The translations under genes were made by a program, and so were the position numbers. Shown piece after piece: positions 24,775 to 34,063 of a DNA stretch of 64,000 bases. The notes under the pieces are model-generated. The model worked only from the letters and a program-made list of their open reading frames with translations. It searched no databases and had not been told where the DNA came from. Source of the stretch: Chryseomicrobium sp. FSL W7-1435 (GTDB lineage: Bacteria; Bacillota; Bacilli; Bacillales_A; Planococcaceae); NCBI RefSeq assembly GCF_038595005.1, contig NZ_CP151997.1, forward strand, positions 1,302,001 to 1,366,000, given 5' to 3'. Numbering within the stretch: the stretch's first letter is position 1; every line of letters begins with the position of its first letter.

Positions 24775-26106
24775 ATGGAAAACATTTTCAGTATGATTGG
24801 TCTGCTTGGCGGACTATTCTTATTAATTTATTTGACGATGAAGGGTGTTAACATCATCATCGTTGGACCAATCTCTGCATTATTTGTTGCCGTGTTATCG
24901 GGCATGCCGCTTTTCCCGCAGCTTGCTGCAGAAGGCGCTCCAAACTTTGTTACAAACTACATGACTGGATTCACTGGATTCATCATGTCTTGGTACTTAA
25001 TGTTCCTACTTGGTGCCATCTTCGGTAAAGTAATGGAAGATAGCGGTGCAGCAGATTCAGTTGCTAAATTTGTAACGGATCGCCTTGGTCTTAAATACGC
25101 AGTTTTAGCTATTGTTATTGCCTGTGCGATTTTGACTTACGGTGGCGTATCTCTATTCGTAGTAGCATTCGCTGTGTACCCAATGGCTATCTCATTATTC
25201 AAGCAAGCTAACTTACCACGCCGTTTCATTCCGGCAACTTTAGGTTTAGGTTCTGTAACATTCACGATGACATCTGCAGGTTCTCCTGAGATTCAAAACT
25301 GGATTCCAATTCCTTTCTTAGGAACTACTGCTTATGCAGGTTGGGAAGTCAGTATCATTGTTGCTATTTTCATGGCAATTGCAGGTTATATGTGGTTAAA
25401 GAAATTAATCACAAAAGCTGTGAAAAATGGGGAAGTATTTGCTGGTCGTGAAAATGATCCAGTATTTGATACAACGCGTCCATTACCAAATCCATTCTTA
25501 TCATTCGTACCATTACTTGTGGTACTGATCATTGCTTACATTTTCCATGATAGCTTACAACAATCAGCATTAATTATTGCGTTACTGTCTGGTATTGTGA
25601 CGACATTCATTATCAGCTGGAAGTACTTCAAGAGCCCGTGGGAAGCTGTTTCTCAAGGAACACTTGGTGCTATCATTGCTATCGGTAACACGGCAGCAGT
25701 TGTTGGTTTTGGTGGTGTTGCAAAAGCAACTTCTGCATTTACAGTTGCAGTTGAAGCTATGACAAGCATCCCGGGATCTCCTTTAATCGGAGCAGCGGTC
25801 GCTGTATCCGTCATCGCGGGTATGACAGGTTCCGCTTCAGGTGGTCAGCAAATTGCACTTCCACTTATTGCACCTGGTTACTTAGATGCGGGTGTAAATG
25901 CAGAAGCACTTCACCGTGTTGTAGCGATTTCATCTGGTGCACTTGATTCACTTCCTCACAACGGATATGTTGTAACGACAATCCAATCAATTTGTGGTGA
26001 GAAGCATAGTGCAGCTTACTGGCCAATGGCTGCTGTTACTGTAGCTATCCCAGTTATCGGTGTTATTATTGCAATTGCTCTATTCTCATTAGGATTTGGA
26101 ATCTAA
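24775..26106 (+). CDS. GntP-family permease, probably for hydroxybutyrate/short-chain acids
   Basis: Integral membrane transporter of 443 residues with about twelve hydrophobic segments. It belongs to the GntP group and resembles YxjC; SAGSPEIQNWIPIPFLGTT and MTGSASGGQQIALPLIAP are typical signature stretches. The operon context (CoA-transferase, 3-hydroxybutyrate dehydrogenase) suggests uptake of 3-hydroxybutyrate or acetoacetate. The ribosome site GGGGG (24763-24767) sits in the 3' arm of a small hairpin (CCCCAT/ATGGGG), which may reduce translation relative to scoAB. Confidence 0.88.
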   Translation: MENIFSMIGLLGGLFLLIYLTMKGVNIIIVGPISALFVAVLSGMPLFPQLAAEGAPNFVTNYMTGFTGFIMSWYLMFLLGAIFGKVMEDSGAADSVAKFVTDRLGLKYAVLAIVIACAILTYGGVSLFVVAFAVYPMAISLFKQANLPRRFIPATLGLGSVTFTMTSAGSPEIQNWIPIPFLGTTAYAGWEVSIIVAIFMAIAGYMWLKKLITKAVKNGEVFAGRENDPVFDTTRPLPNPFLSFVPLLVVLIIAYIFHDSLQQSALIIALLSGIVTTFIISWKYFKSPWEAVSQGTLGAIIAIGNTAAVVGFGGVAKATSAFTVAVEAMTSIPGSPLIGAAVAVSVIAGMTGSASGGQQIALPLIAPGYLDAGVNAEALHRVVAISSGALDSLPHNGYVVTTIQSICGEKHSAAYWPMAAVTVAIPVIGVIIAIALFSLGFGI

Positions 26107-26108
26107 TT

Positions 26109-26133
26109 AAAAGCCGCCTAGTGCGGCTTTTTC
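26109..26133 (+). terminator. Hairpin between permease and bdhA
   Basis: AAAAGCCGC, loop CTAGT, GCGGCTTTTTC. It lies within the operon, so it likely acts as a partial terminator or mRNA-stabilising hairpin. Confidence 0.75.
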
Positions 26134-26154
26134 TATTCAACGGGAGGGACAACA

Positions 26155-26922
26155 ATGGTAAAAGATAAAGTAGTTTTAATTACAGGAGCAGCACAAGGAA
26201 TCGGATTTGAAATTGCAGAAGAGTTCTTCAAAAATGGCGCAAAAGTCGTTTTGACAGATATCAATGAAGACAAAGTGAAAGAATCTGCGTCTACTCTTGG
26301 TGGAGATAGTCTTGGGATTAAATGTGACGTAACAAATGAAGAAGAGTTGAAGGCGTCAATCGATCAAACGGTCGCTACATTCGGACGAATCGATATTTTG
26401 ATTAACAATGCCGGTATGCAACACGTTTCCATGATTGAAGATTTCCCGACAGAACGATTCGAACTGTTGATTAAAATCATGTTAACAGCACCATTTGTTG
26501 CAACAAAACACGTGCTTCCGCATATGCGTAAACAAGGTTTTGGACGTATCATCAACATGGCTTCAATCAATGGGCTTGTCGGCTTTGCAGGTAAAGCAGC
26601 CTACAACTCAGCTAAACATGGTGTCATCGGTCTTACGAAAGTAGCTGCTTTAGAGACAGCAGCCGATGGAATTACTGTGAATGCAATTTGCCCTGGTTAT
26701 GTCGATACACCACTTGTTCGTAATCAAATGCAAGATTTGGCTACGACACGTAATGTCCCTCTTGAAAATGTGTTAGAAGAAGTCATTTATCCACTTGTTC
26801 CACAAAAACGTCTTCTTGACGTGAAAGAAATTGCAGATCTTGCCATGTTCATCTCAAGCGAACAAGCTAAAGGGATGACGGGCCAGGCCGTCGTCTTAGA
26901 TGGTGGCTACACAGTTCAGTAA
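26155..26922 (+). CDS. bdhA: 3-Hydroxybutyrate dehydrogenase (SDR family)
   Basis: NAD-dependent short-chain dehydrogenase, 255 residues, oxidising 3-hydroxybutyrate to acetoacetate for the CoA-transferase encoded upstream. The nucleotide site TGAAQGIGFEIA, NNAG at residues ~83-86, catalytic Ser/Tyr/Lys in MASINGLVGFAGKAAYNSAK, and the C-terminal GGYTVQ are present. GCGGGAGGG-type site CGGGAGGG precedes ATG 26155. Name follows the YxjF/BdhA group and operon context. Confidence 0.93.
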   Translation: MVKDKVVLITGAAQGIGFEIAEEFFKNGAKVVLTDINEDKVKESASTLGGDSLGIKCDVTNEEELKASIDQTVATFGRIDILINNAGMQHVSMIEDFPTERFELLIKIMLTAPFVATKHVLPHMRKQGFGRIINMASINGLVGFAGKAAYNSAKHGVIGLTKVAALETAADGITVNAICPGYVDTPLVRNQMQDLATTRNVPLENVLEEVIYPLVPQKRLLDVKEIADLAMFISSEQAKGMTGQAVVLDGGYTVQ

Positions 26923-26936
26923 ACTTTGGAAAGCAC

Positions 26937-26965
26937 TTGAACTGCAGTCTCAGTTCCGGTACAAT
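26937..26965 (+). promoter_or_regulatory. Sigma-A promoter of leuS
   Basis: TTGAAC (26937-26942), 17-base spacer, TACAAT (26960-26965), 14 bases after the bdhA stop. Transcription would start near 26972. Confidence 0.8.
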
Positions 26966-26971
26966 TACAAT

Positions 26972-27209
26972 CAATAACAGGACTGTGAGAAGGATTAGTA
27001 GGAAAAGCGCTTTTCTTTAGAGAGCTGGTGGTCGGTGCAAACCAGTGAAAAGGTATTCTGAACTCACCTTTGAGTCAAACAGGCGAACTTTAGTAGTCTG
27101 TTTCGTATTCCGCGTTAAGGAATCAAGTTGAGCAGTTTACTGCTAATTTGGGTGGTACCGCGTGAGACAACTATTCTCTCGTCCCTTGTTTAAGGGACGA
27201 GTTTTTTTT
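26972..27209 (+). promoter_or_regulatory. T-box leader of leuS (Leu CTC specifier)
   Basis: Stem I features AGAGAGCTGGTGGTCGGTGC and the AG-bulge region lead to CTGAACTCACC, where CTC in the specifier loop is a leucine codon. The T-box sequence AATTTGGGTGGTACCGCG is at 27145-27162. The terminator CTCGTCCCTT/AAGGGACGAG with a long T run is at 27178-27209. Uncharged tRNA-Leu would stabilise the antiterminator. The leader accounts for the 324-nt gap before leuS. Confidence 0.95.
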
Positions 27210-27246
27210 ATTGTCCAAAATGCGCCACCAACAAGGAGGAAAACAG

Positions 27247-29661
27247 ATGAGTTTTCAACATCAGCAAATCGAAAAAAAGTGGCAACAGTATTGGGATGAG
27301 CATAAAACATTCCGCACAGAGAACGACAATTCCAAACAAAAATTCTACGCACTTGATATGTTCCCTTACCCATCAGGTGCTGGACTTCACGTAGGTCACC
27401 CAGAAGGCTATACTGCAACGGATATTTTAAGCCGAATGAAGCGCATGCAAGGCTACAATGTTCTTCACCCTATGGGTTGGGATGCTTTTGGTCTTCCGGC
27501 AGAACAGTACGCTCTTGACACAGGAAATGATCCAGCCGAATTCACAGCTCATAATGTCGAAACATTCAAGCGTCAGATGAAAGATCTAGGATTCTCGTAT
27601 GATTGGGACCGTGAAGTGAATACGACGGACCCTACCTACTATAAATGGACACAGTGGATCTTTATCCAGCTTTACAATAAAGGCCTTGCTTATGTCGATG
27701 AAGTCGCTGTTAACTGGTGTCCAGCTCTAGGAACGGTTCTGGCTAACGAAGAAATCGTAGATGGTGTTTCAGAGCGTGGAGGTCATCCGGTTGAGCGACG
27801 TCCAATGCGTCAATGGGTACTACGTATCACGGAATATGCAGAGCGCTTACTTGATGATTTAGAAGAACTTGATTGGCCAGAAAGCATCAAAGATATGCAG
27901 CGTAACTGGATTGGGAAATCTGAAGGGGCTGAAATCACGTTTGCGATTGATGGTACAGAGAAGAGCTTCCGTGCATTCACGACACGACCAGATACGCTAT
28001 TTGGTGCAACTTATGCAGTGTTAGCTCCTGAGCATGCCCTTGTGTCTGAAATCACAGCAACAGAGCATAAAGAAGCTGTAGAGGCGTATTTAGACAAAGT
28101 GAAGCTAAAGAGTGATTTAGAACGTACAGATCTTGCAAAAGAAAAGACGGGCGTTTTTACAGGGGCTTATGCAGTCAATCCTGTGTCCGGTGAAAAAATG
28201 CCAATCTGGATTGCTGATTATGTATTGGCTACTTATGGTACAGGGGCAATAATGGCGGTACCTGCGCATGATGAGCGGGATTACGAATTCGCTACTGAAT
28301 TCAACCTCCCGATTAAAGAAGTCGTTGCGGGCGGAGATGTTACAAAAGAAGCGTACGTAGGTGACGGCGAGCACGTCAATTCGGATTTCTTAGACGGTTT
28401 AGGAAAAGAAGAAGCTATTGCAAAAATGGTTGATTGGTTAGCTGACAAAGGTGTCGGCGAGAAGAAAATCACTTATCGCCTACGTGACTGGTTGTTCAGC
28501 CGTCAACGCTATTGGGGCGAGCCGATTCCAATCATCCGTTGGGAAGATGGCACAATGACAACAGTTCCGGAGAGCGACCTTCCGCTTGAACTTCCAAAGA
28601 CGAAGGACATCAAACCAAGTGGTACAGGGGAGTCACCTCTAGCGAACATCGAAGAGTGGGTCAATGTTGTGCATCCTGAGACTGGCTTGAAAGGCCGTCG
28701 TGAAACAAACACAATGCCACAATGGGCAGGTAGCTGTTGGTATTACATCCGCTATATTGATCCAGATAATCACGATGCCATTGCTGACCCTGAATTATTG
28801 AAGCGTTGGTTACCAGTAGATATTTATATTGGTGGCGTAGAACATGCAGTGCTTCACTTATTGTACGCTCGTTTCTGGCACAAAGTGTTGTTTGATATCG
28901 GTGTCGTTCACACGAAAGAGCCATTCCAAAAATTGTTTAACCAAGGAATGATTTTAGGCGAAGGCAATGAAAAAATGTCGAAGTCGAAAGGCAACGTTGT
29001 TAACCCAGACGATATCGTGTTGTCTCATGGAGCAGACACGCTTCGTATGTACGAGATGTTTATGGGGCCTCTAGAAGCAGCAGTGACGTGGTCTACAAAC
29101 GGACTAGATGGTTCACGCCGCTTCTTAGATCGTATTTGGCGTTTAATGGTGACAGACGAAGGGAAGATTGCAGCGAAAATTCAAGAGTCATCAGATACAA
29201 CACTTGAAAAGGTCTACCACCAAACTGTGAAAAAAGTGACTGAGGACTACGAAGGAATTCGCTTCAATACAGCTATTTCACAATTAATGGTGTTCATTAA
29301 TGAATGTTACAAAGCAGACGTTGTTCCTGTTCATTATGCAGAAGGTTTTATCAAGATGTTATCTCCAATCGCACCTCACGTGGCGGAAGAGCTATGGCAG
29401 CAGTTAGGTCATTCAGAATCTATCACGTATGCAGAGTGGCCATCATACGACGAGAGCAAGCTTGTGGACAATGAAATTGAAATTCCTGTTCAAGTTAACG
29501 GCAAGCTTCGAGCGAAGGTAGTTGTCTCAAAAGATTCTTCTCGTGAAGAGATGGAGCAACTTGCTTTGTCTAATGAAGTGGTGAAGGAATGGACAGAAGG
29601 TAAAGAAATTCGCAAAGTCATCGCGATTCCTGGAAAAATGGTCAACATCGTCGTTGGCTGA
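27247..29661 (+). CDS. leuS: Leucyl-tRNA synthetase
   Basis: Class I synthetase of 804 residues, full length. The HIGH motif is HVGH at 48-51 and the KMSKS motif is at 576-580 (EKMSKSKGN). The editing domain with [11 protein letters not shown] is present, and the C-terminal tail [13 protein letters not shown] is typical. ATG 27247 has AAGGAGG nine bases upstream; an earlier in-frame start at 27211 lies in the terminator tail and is rejected. Expression is controlled by the T-box leader. Confidence 0.98.
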   Translation: MSFQHQQIEKKWQQYWDEHKTFRTENDNSKQKFYALDMFPYPSGAGLHVGHPEGYTATDILSRMKRMQGYNVLHPMGWDAFGLPAEQYALDTGNDPAEFTAHNVETFKRQMKDLGFSYDWDREVNTTDPTYYKWTQWIFIQLYNKGLAYVDEVAVNWCPALGTVLANEEIVDGVSERGGHPVERRPMRQWVLRITEYAERLLDDLEELDWPESIKDMQRNWIGKSEGAEITFAIDGTEKSFRAFTTRPDTLFGATYAVLAPEHALVSEITATEHKEAVEAYLDKVKLKSDLERTDLAKEKTGVFTGAYAVNPVSGEKMPIWIADYVLATYGTGAIMAVPAHDERDYEFATEFNLPIKEVVAGGDVTKEAYVGDGEHVNSDFLDGLGKEEAIAKMVDWLADKGVGEKKITYRLRDWLFSRQRYWGEPIPIIRWEDGTMTTVPESDLPLELPKTKDIKPSGTGESPLANIEEWVNVVHPETGLKGRRETNTMPQWAGSCWYYIRYIDPDNHDAIADPELLKRWLPVDIYIGGVEHAVLHLLYARFWHKVLFDIGVVHTKEPFQKLFNQGMILGEGNEKMSKSKGNVVNPDDIVLSHGADTLRMYEMFMGPLEAAVTWSTNGLDGSRRFLDRIWRLMVTDEGKIAAKIQESSDTTLEKVYHQTVKKVTEDYEGIRFNTAISQLMVFINECYKADVVPVHYAEGFIKMLSPIAPHVAEELWQQLGHSESITYAEWPSYDESKLVDNEIEIPVQVNGKLRAKVVVSKDSSREEMEQLALSNEVVKEWTEGKEIRKVIAIPGKMVNIVVG

Positions 29662-29670
29662 TTTTTCTTT

Positions 29671-29815
29671 CTAGGTACCTGTTTCTAGGTACCTGTGCAC
29701 CGCACAATTAACAACAATTTGCATAAAAAAGGAGCAACCTTGATATACCGAGGTTGCTCCTTTATATTTATGGAATTGTAGTGAATAAACTGAGTAGTTT
29801 GGTGCACAGGTACCT
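29671..29815. repeat. Palindromic flanks around the leuS terminator
   Basis: CTAGGTACCTGTTT and CTAGGTACCTGTGC are tandem 14-nt repeats at 29671-29698. AGGTACCTGTGCACC (29687-29701) has an exact 15-base inverted copy at 29801-29815. The pair brackets a 99-nt segment with the leuS terminator. GGTACC and GTGCAC are themselves palindromes. It resembles REP-like units, but I cannot name a family. Confidence 0.75.
29725..29764. terminator. Bidirectional terminator, leuS / ytfP-like gene
   Basis: GGAGCAACCT (29731-29740) with AGGTTGCTCC (29751-29760), flanked by AAAAAA and TTTAT. Confidence 0.85.
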
Positions 29816-29828
29816 AAAAGGGAATAAC

Positions 29829-31112
29829 TTACAAAATTTCTGGAGCAGCGTTCTCCGCATCTAATTTCGCCGCACTCATTCCCGCCACACGCCCGGTAAC
29901 TAGAGCAGCCGTAATATTATAGCCACCGGTATAGCCGTGAATGTCGAGGACTTCCCCGCAAAAATAGAGACCGTGCTTTTTCTTAGAAGCCATTGTTTTG
30001 GGCTCGATTTCTTTAATGGACACACCTCCACCTGTTACATAGGCCTTTTCAAGCGGCTGTGTACCGTCGACTTGCATCGTAAAAGATTTTAACAGAGTGG
30101 CAAACGCTCGTACTTTTTCAGCCGACAGTTCTTCGCCTCGAAGATCCTCTTGAATGTCAGCACGTTTTAATAAGAACAACAACCAACGTTCAGGTGTAAG
30201 ACCTTTTAATGAATTTTTTACTGCTTTTTTGGGTTCTTCTTTTAAAATGCTATACACGTGTTGGAAAGTCTCTTCGCCATTAGAGTGGGGGAGAGAGTCG
30301 ATTCGAATTTCCACAGGCTTACCGCCATTTTTCTTACGTTCTTTCACAACAAATTGACTGCAGCGAAGCAATGCCGGTCCACTTACACCAAAATGAGTAA
30401 ACAGCATGTCCATTTGATGCGTTACGAGGGTCTTTCCTTTTGCATTGTGAACGGATACCGCCACATCTCGCAGAGCCAGACCCTGCAGTTCTTTTGAGCG
30501 AATGAACGGCTCAGACGAAAGCACAGGGACTTCTGTAGGGAAGAGCTCCGTCACGGTGTGACCAGCTTTTTCCGCCCAAGGGTAACCATCACCTGTTGAC
30601 CCCGTTTGAGGAACGGCTTTCCCACCAACTGCCACGATGACAGCATTCGATCTAATTTCTGTGCCATCCTCAAGTCGTACGCCAAGTATTTTTTCGTCAT
30701 CCATTAAAAGCTTGGCAACTTTCGTTTGCAAGCGAACGTCTACATGCCAGCGCTTCATTTCATTGATTAGGGCATTGACGACATCCATGGCTTTATTCGA
30801 AACTGGGAACATTCTGCCGTGGTCTTCTTCTTTTAGAGGGACATTCAGTGCTTCAAAAAAGGAAATGATGTCCTCATTATTGAACACCGAGAAGGGGCTA
30901 TACAAAAAGCGACCGTTGCCTGGAATGTGTTTGACGATTTCTTCTTGTGGTAAGCGATTGGTGACATTACATCGACCGCCTCCAGAAATCGCTAATTTTT
31001 TGCCAAGCTTTGAACCTTTTTCAATTAACATGACTTTTTTACCTTCAGCACCAGCGGCACAGGCTGCCATAAGGCCTGAAGGTCCACCACCGATTACAAT
31101 TACATCTATCAT
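29829..31112 (-). CDS. HI0933-family FAD-dependent oxidoreductase (YtfP-like)
   Basis: 427-residue flavoprotein of the HI0933/BaiN/YtfP group. The FAD-binding motif [19 protein letters not shown] opens the protein and [15 protein letters not shown] is the family signature; the C-terminal [20 protein letters not shown] binds the flavin. Its substrate is unknown. The frame allows a start 13 codons earlier (31151), but [10 protein letters not shown] aligns with the usual N-terminus and AAGGAT lies upstream, so ATG 31110-31112 is chosen. Divergent from the flippase gene. Confidence 0.87.
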   Translation of the reverse strand: MIDVIVIGGGPSGLMAACAAGAEGKKVMLIEKGSKLGKKLAISGGGRCNVTNRLPQEEIVKHIPGNGRFLYSPFSVFNNEDIISFFEALNVPLKEEDHGRMFPVSNKAMDVVNALINEMKRWHVDVRLQTKVAKLLMDDEKILGVRLEDGTEIRSNAVIVAVGGKAVPQTGSTGDGYPWAEKAGHTVTELFPTEVPVLSSEPFIRSKELQGLALRDVAVSVHNAKGKTLVTHQMDMLFTHFGVSGPALLRCSQFVVKERKKNGGKPVEIRIDSLPHSNGEETFQHVYSILKEEPKKAVKNSLKGLTPERWLLFLLKRADIQEDLRGEELSAEKVRAFATLLKSFTMQVDGTQPLEKAYVTGGGVSIKEIEPKTMASKKKHGLYFCGEVLDIHGYTGGYNITAALVTGRVAGMSAAKLDAENAAPEIL

Positions 31113-31213
31113 TTCTAGTTCACAATCCTTTTTTCTTTTAGTATACAGCATTGAGGTTTTGTGTGAGGAGATGTAAACTGAAAGCTAGACATTTTGTAGA
31201 TGGGAAGATGATG

Positions 31214-32851
31214 ATGGCTGGAAATTTGCTGAAAGGCACAATGATTTTAACACTGGGACTCGTACTTTCGAGAATACTTGGTGTCTTATATGTTATACCG
31301 TTCTATCAACTAATTGGTGAAGAGTATGTCGTTCTTTATCAATATGCCTATGTTCCATACACGATTATGCTTGCGATTGCAGTCTCTGGAGTTCCCGTTG
31401 CAGTCAGTAAGTTCGTTTCAAAATATAATGCCATGGGAGACTATGCAACTGGTAGGAAACTTGTGAAATCCAGTGGCTTGATCATGGTAGTTACAGGTTT
31501 TGTTGGATTCTTAATTTTATTCTTTTTAGCAGAGCCTCTTGCTCACGTGGTACTGAAAGAAAATGCAGATCCTACAGTTCCAGTACCGTTCACTGTAGAC
31601 GATGTTGCTACCGTCATTAAATATGTCAGTTTTGCTGTACTGATTGTTCCTGCCATGAGTTTAGTACGAGGGTTTTTCCAAGGGTATCAACATATGACGC
31701 CTACAGCAATTTCTCAATTAATTGAGCAAATTGTTCGTATCGCAGTATTACTTGTCGGTGCATTTGTTGTGGTGAAACTGATAGGGGGTACCGAGAAAAC
31801 GGCTGTATCCTTCGCTGTTTTTGCCGCCTTTATTGGAGCAATTGCCAGTATGGGTGTCCTTGCTTGGTATTGGAAGAAGTTAAAACCAGAATTTGATGCC
31901 GAAATGCATCAAACAGGAACTATCACTTCAGAGCACTCCTTAAAATCGATTTACAAAGAGATGCTCATTTACACGGTGCCTTTTGCGCTAGTGGGAGTCA
32001 TTAACCCACTCTTTCAATTTATTGATATGATTACATTTAATAATGCAATGGCCACCATAGGGTACAACCAAAGTGAGTCACAAACATTATTAGGGATGCT
32101 TAACTTCTCGGCTCACAAGCTTGTAATGATTCCGGTCATGCTAGCGATGGGTTTTTCCATGACATTGATTCCACTTATTACAACTTACTATGCAAAGCAA
32201 GACGTCACAGGATTGACAAGGTCACTTAACCAGACATTCCAAGTGCTGCTATTCTTAACGTTACCTGCAGCTCTTGGTATCTCGGTTCTTGCATATGAAT
32301 TTTATACGGTGTTTTATGAGGCCAGTGATACAGGTGCCGGCGTCCTAGCAGCTTATGCGCCAGTTGCCATTCTGTTTGCCTTGTACCCAGTCACTACAGC
32401 CATTCTTCAGGGGATTGATCAACAAAAGTTAATCATTTTAAATCTAATGGTCGGGATCTTGGTCAAAATGGTATTGAATGTGCCATTTATCCGCTTGTTT
32501 GAAACAAATGGTGCTATTTTGGCAACTTCTGTCGGCTATATAACGGCTATTGTGTTGAACTTCCTAGTTATTCGGTACTTCCTTGCCTATGAGACGAAGA
32601 TGCTGTTTAGACGCATACTGCTGATTACAGGCCTAACTTTAGTAATGTTAGTATTGGCATTCTTCACTAAAGAGGCATTAGAGCTCGTATTAAATCCGGA
32701 TTCTAAATTACAAGCACTAGTCATTATTGCTCTATCGGCTGGAGTCGGTGCGATATTCTACGGATTTGTCTCGTTAAAATTAGGTCTAGCGCAAAAGTTA
32801 TTTGGAGCACGTTTAACGCGTATTACACGAAAGTTGGGGATTTCTTCATGA
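31214..32851 (+). CDS. ytgP: MATE/MVF-like polysaccharide flippase (YtgP)
   Basis: Polytopic membrane protein, 545 residues from ATG 31214, with about fourteen hydrophobic segments. It belongs to the YtgP/SpoVB/MurJ superfamily; in B. subtilis YtgP can flip lipid II. The N-terminal LLKGTMILTLGLVLSRILG aligns with YtgP proteins. Three consecutive ATG codons occur (31208, 31211, 31214); the third has the best spacing to TGGGAAG. The gene overlaps the pseudouridine synthase by four bases. Confidence 0.88.
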   Translation: MAGNLLKGTMILTLGLVLSRILGVLYVIPFYQLIGEEYVVLYQYAYVPYTIMLAIAVSGVPVAVSKFVSKYNAMGDYATGRKLVKSSGLIMVVTGFVGFLILFFLAEPLAHVVLKENADPTVPVPFTVDDVATVIKYVSFAVLIVPAMSLVRGFFQGYQHMTPTAISQLIEQIVRIAVLLVGAFVVVKLIGGTEKTAVSFAVFAAFIGAIASMGVLAWYWKKLKPEFDAEMHQTGTITSEHSLKSIYKEMLIYTVPFALVGVINPLFQFIDMITFNNAMATIGYNQSESQTLLGMLNFSAHKLVMIPVMLAMGFSMTLIPLITTYYAKQDVTGLTRSLNQTFQVLLFLTLPAALGISVLAYEFYTVFYEASDTGAGVLAAYAPVAILFALYPVTTAILQGIDQQKLIILNLMVGILVKMVLNVPFIRLFETNGAILATSVGYITAIVLNFLVIRYFLAYETKMLFRRILLITGLTLVMLVLAFFTKEALELVLNPDSKLQALVIIALSAGVGAIFYGFVSLKLGLAQKLFGARLTRITRKLGISS

Positions 32852-33558
32852 GGATTGATAAGTTTTTAGCCAATATGGGTCTTGGGACGCGTAAAGAGGT
32901 TAAACAATTGATTAAAGCAAAAGCCGTAACAGTGGATGGTACCTTTGTTAAAGATAGTGGGTATTCTATTAATCCAGAAACTGCAGATGTACGCGTATAC
33001 GACGAAAAAATAGTCTATAAACCGACTATCTATTTGATGTTGAACAAACCACCTGGCGTCATTTCTGCAACCGAAGACCATAAAGATCAGACAGTAATGG
33101 ATTTGTTGGCAGATGACGTTCGACACTATGATTTACATCCGGTCGGTCGTCTCGACAAGGACACGGTAGGGTTATTATTGCTAACAAATGACGGGGACTT
33201 GACGCACCAATTGCTGTCACCGAAGAAAAAAGTACCCAAAAAATATTTTGCACACATTGATGGAGTCGTTACGGATGAAGATGTAAAAGCATTTTCAGAA
33301 GGAGTCGAAATCGGGGAGGGCTACATTACCAAACCGGGTGAACTGATTATTCTTGAAAGTGCGCCAATGTCCAAAATTGAACTCATCATAACAGAAGGCA
33401 AGTTTCACCAAGTAAAGCGCATGTTTGAAGCTGTGGACAAGAAAGTCGTATTTTTGAAAAGGCTACAGATGGGAACGTTGCTTCTAGATGAAACGCTAGC
33501 TGAAGGTGACTACCGAGAATTAACGGTCGAAGAACTTGAAAACTTGCGTGCTAAATAA
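32848..33558 (+). CDS. 16S rRNA pseudouridine synthase, RsuA family
   Basis: 236 residues with an N-terminal S4 domain (MRIDKFLANMGLGTRKEVK) and a pseudouridine synthase domain. The catalytic aspartate lies in HPVGRLDKDTVGLLLLTNDG, and EGKFHQVKRMFEAV is the RsuA-type motif. B. subtilis YtzG-type enzymes sit after ytgP in the same way. The start ATGA overlaps the ytgP stop, so translation is coupled. A strong terminator follows. Confidence 0.92.
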   Translation: MRIDKFLANMGLGTRKEVKQLIKAKAVTVDGTFVKDSGYSINPETADVRVYDEKIVYKPTIYLMLNKPPGVISATEDHKDQTVMDLLADDVRHYDLHPVGRLDKDTVGLLLLTNDGDLTHQLLSPKKKVPKKYFAHIDGVVTDEDVKAFSEGVEIGEGYITKPGELIILESAPMSKIELIITEGKFHQVKRMFEAVDKKVVFLKRLQMGTLLLDETLAEGDYRELTVEELENLRAK

Positions 33559-33595
33559 AAAGAGAGGCCCTCAGTAAGTAGGAGGCCTCTCTTTT
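33557..33595 (+). terminator. Terminator of the ytgP operon
   Basis: AAAAGAGAGGCC pairs with GGCCTCTCTTTT across a 14-nt loop, followed by TTTTG. Confidence 0.9.
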
Positions 33596-33613
33596 GTCTA
33601 AGTTGTGGGCTGT

Positions 33614-33835
33614 CTAAGATGAGATTTTAACGCGTTTGTTCGTCGTTGTCCATTTCCCTCTAACAGGGCTGATGACCAGGTCATTAAATGCTAGCACGTT
33701 CAAATCTCGTTGAATCGTGCGAGGAGTGATGCCAAATTCATCGACTAAATCTTGTGTTGTTACCGTACCGTTCTCACGGATGAACATATACATATCTTTA
33801 ATTCGATTAAGCATCCGATCAGTAGTTGGTTTCAT
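33614..33835 (-). CDS. Small DeoR-type HTH regulator (YtzE-like)
   Basis: 73 residues, essentially only the winged helix-turn-helix of the DeoR family: VTTQDLVDEFGITPRTIQRDLNVL is the recognition region. There is no ligand-binding domain, as in B. subtilis YtzE. AAGGAG precedes the ATG at 33833-33835. It is divergent from pepV. Its targets are unknown. The 228 bases up to pepV are A/T-rich with a TATAAT (33958-33963) but no clear operator that I can support. Confidence 0.82.
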   Translation of the reverse strand: MKPTTDRMLNRIKDMYMFIRENGTVTTQDLVDEFGITPRTIQRDLNVLAFNDLVISPVRGKWTTTNKRVKISS

Positions 33836-34063
33836 TCGTAACCACTCCTTCTTATCGTATCCCTTGACTCGACTAGCGGACGATTGGTAAAACGGTTAAC
33901 TAGTTTACAGTAGACATCCCCTTTATTTTCTATTCTAAAACTATCTGACAATTTCATTATAATAGCTTTTGCAACAATTTTCTAGAAAATTTGCTGATTT
34001 TACAAAACCTTAACGTCATTTCGGTGTAAAATAGAAACATTATTCTATAGAAGGAGGCGCCTC

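Noticed and set aside
26991-27010. cre-like AAAGCGCTTTT before leuS
   Set aside because: It lies within the T-box leader stem I region and lacks the outer TG/CA of cre.
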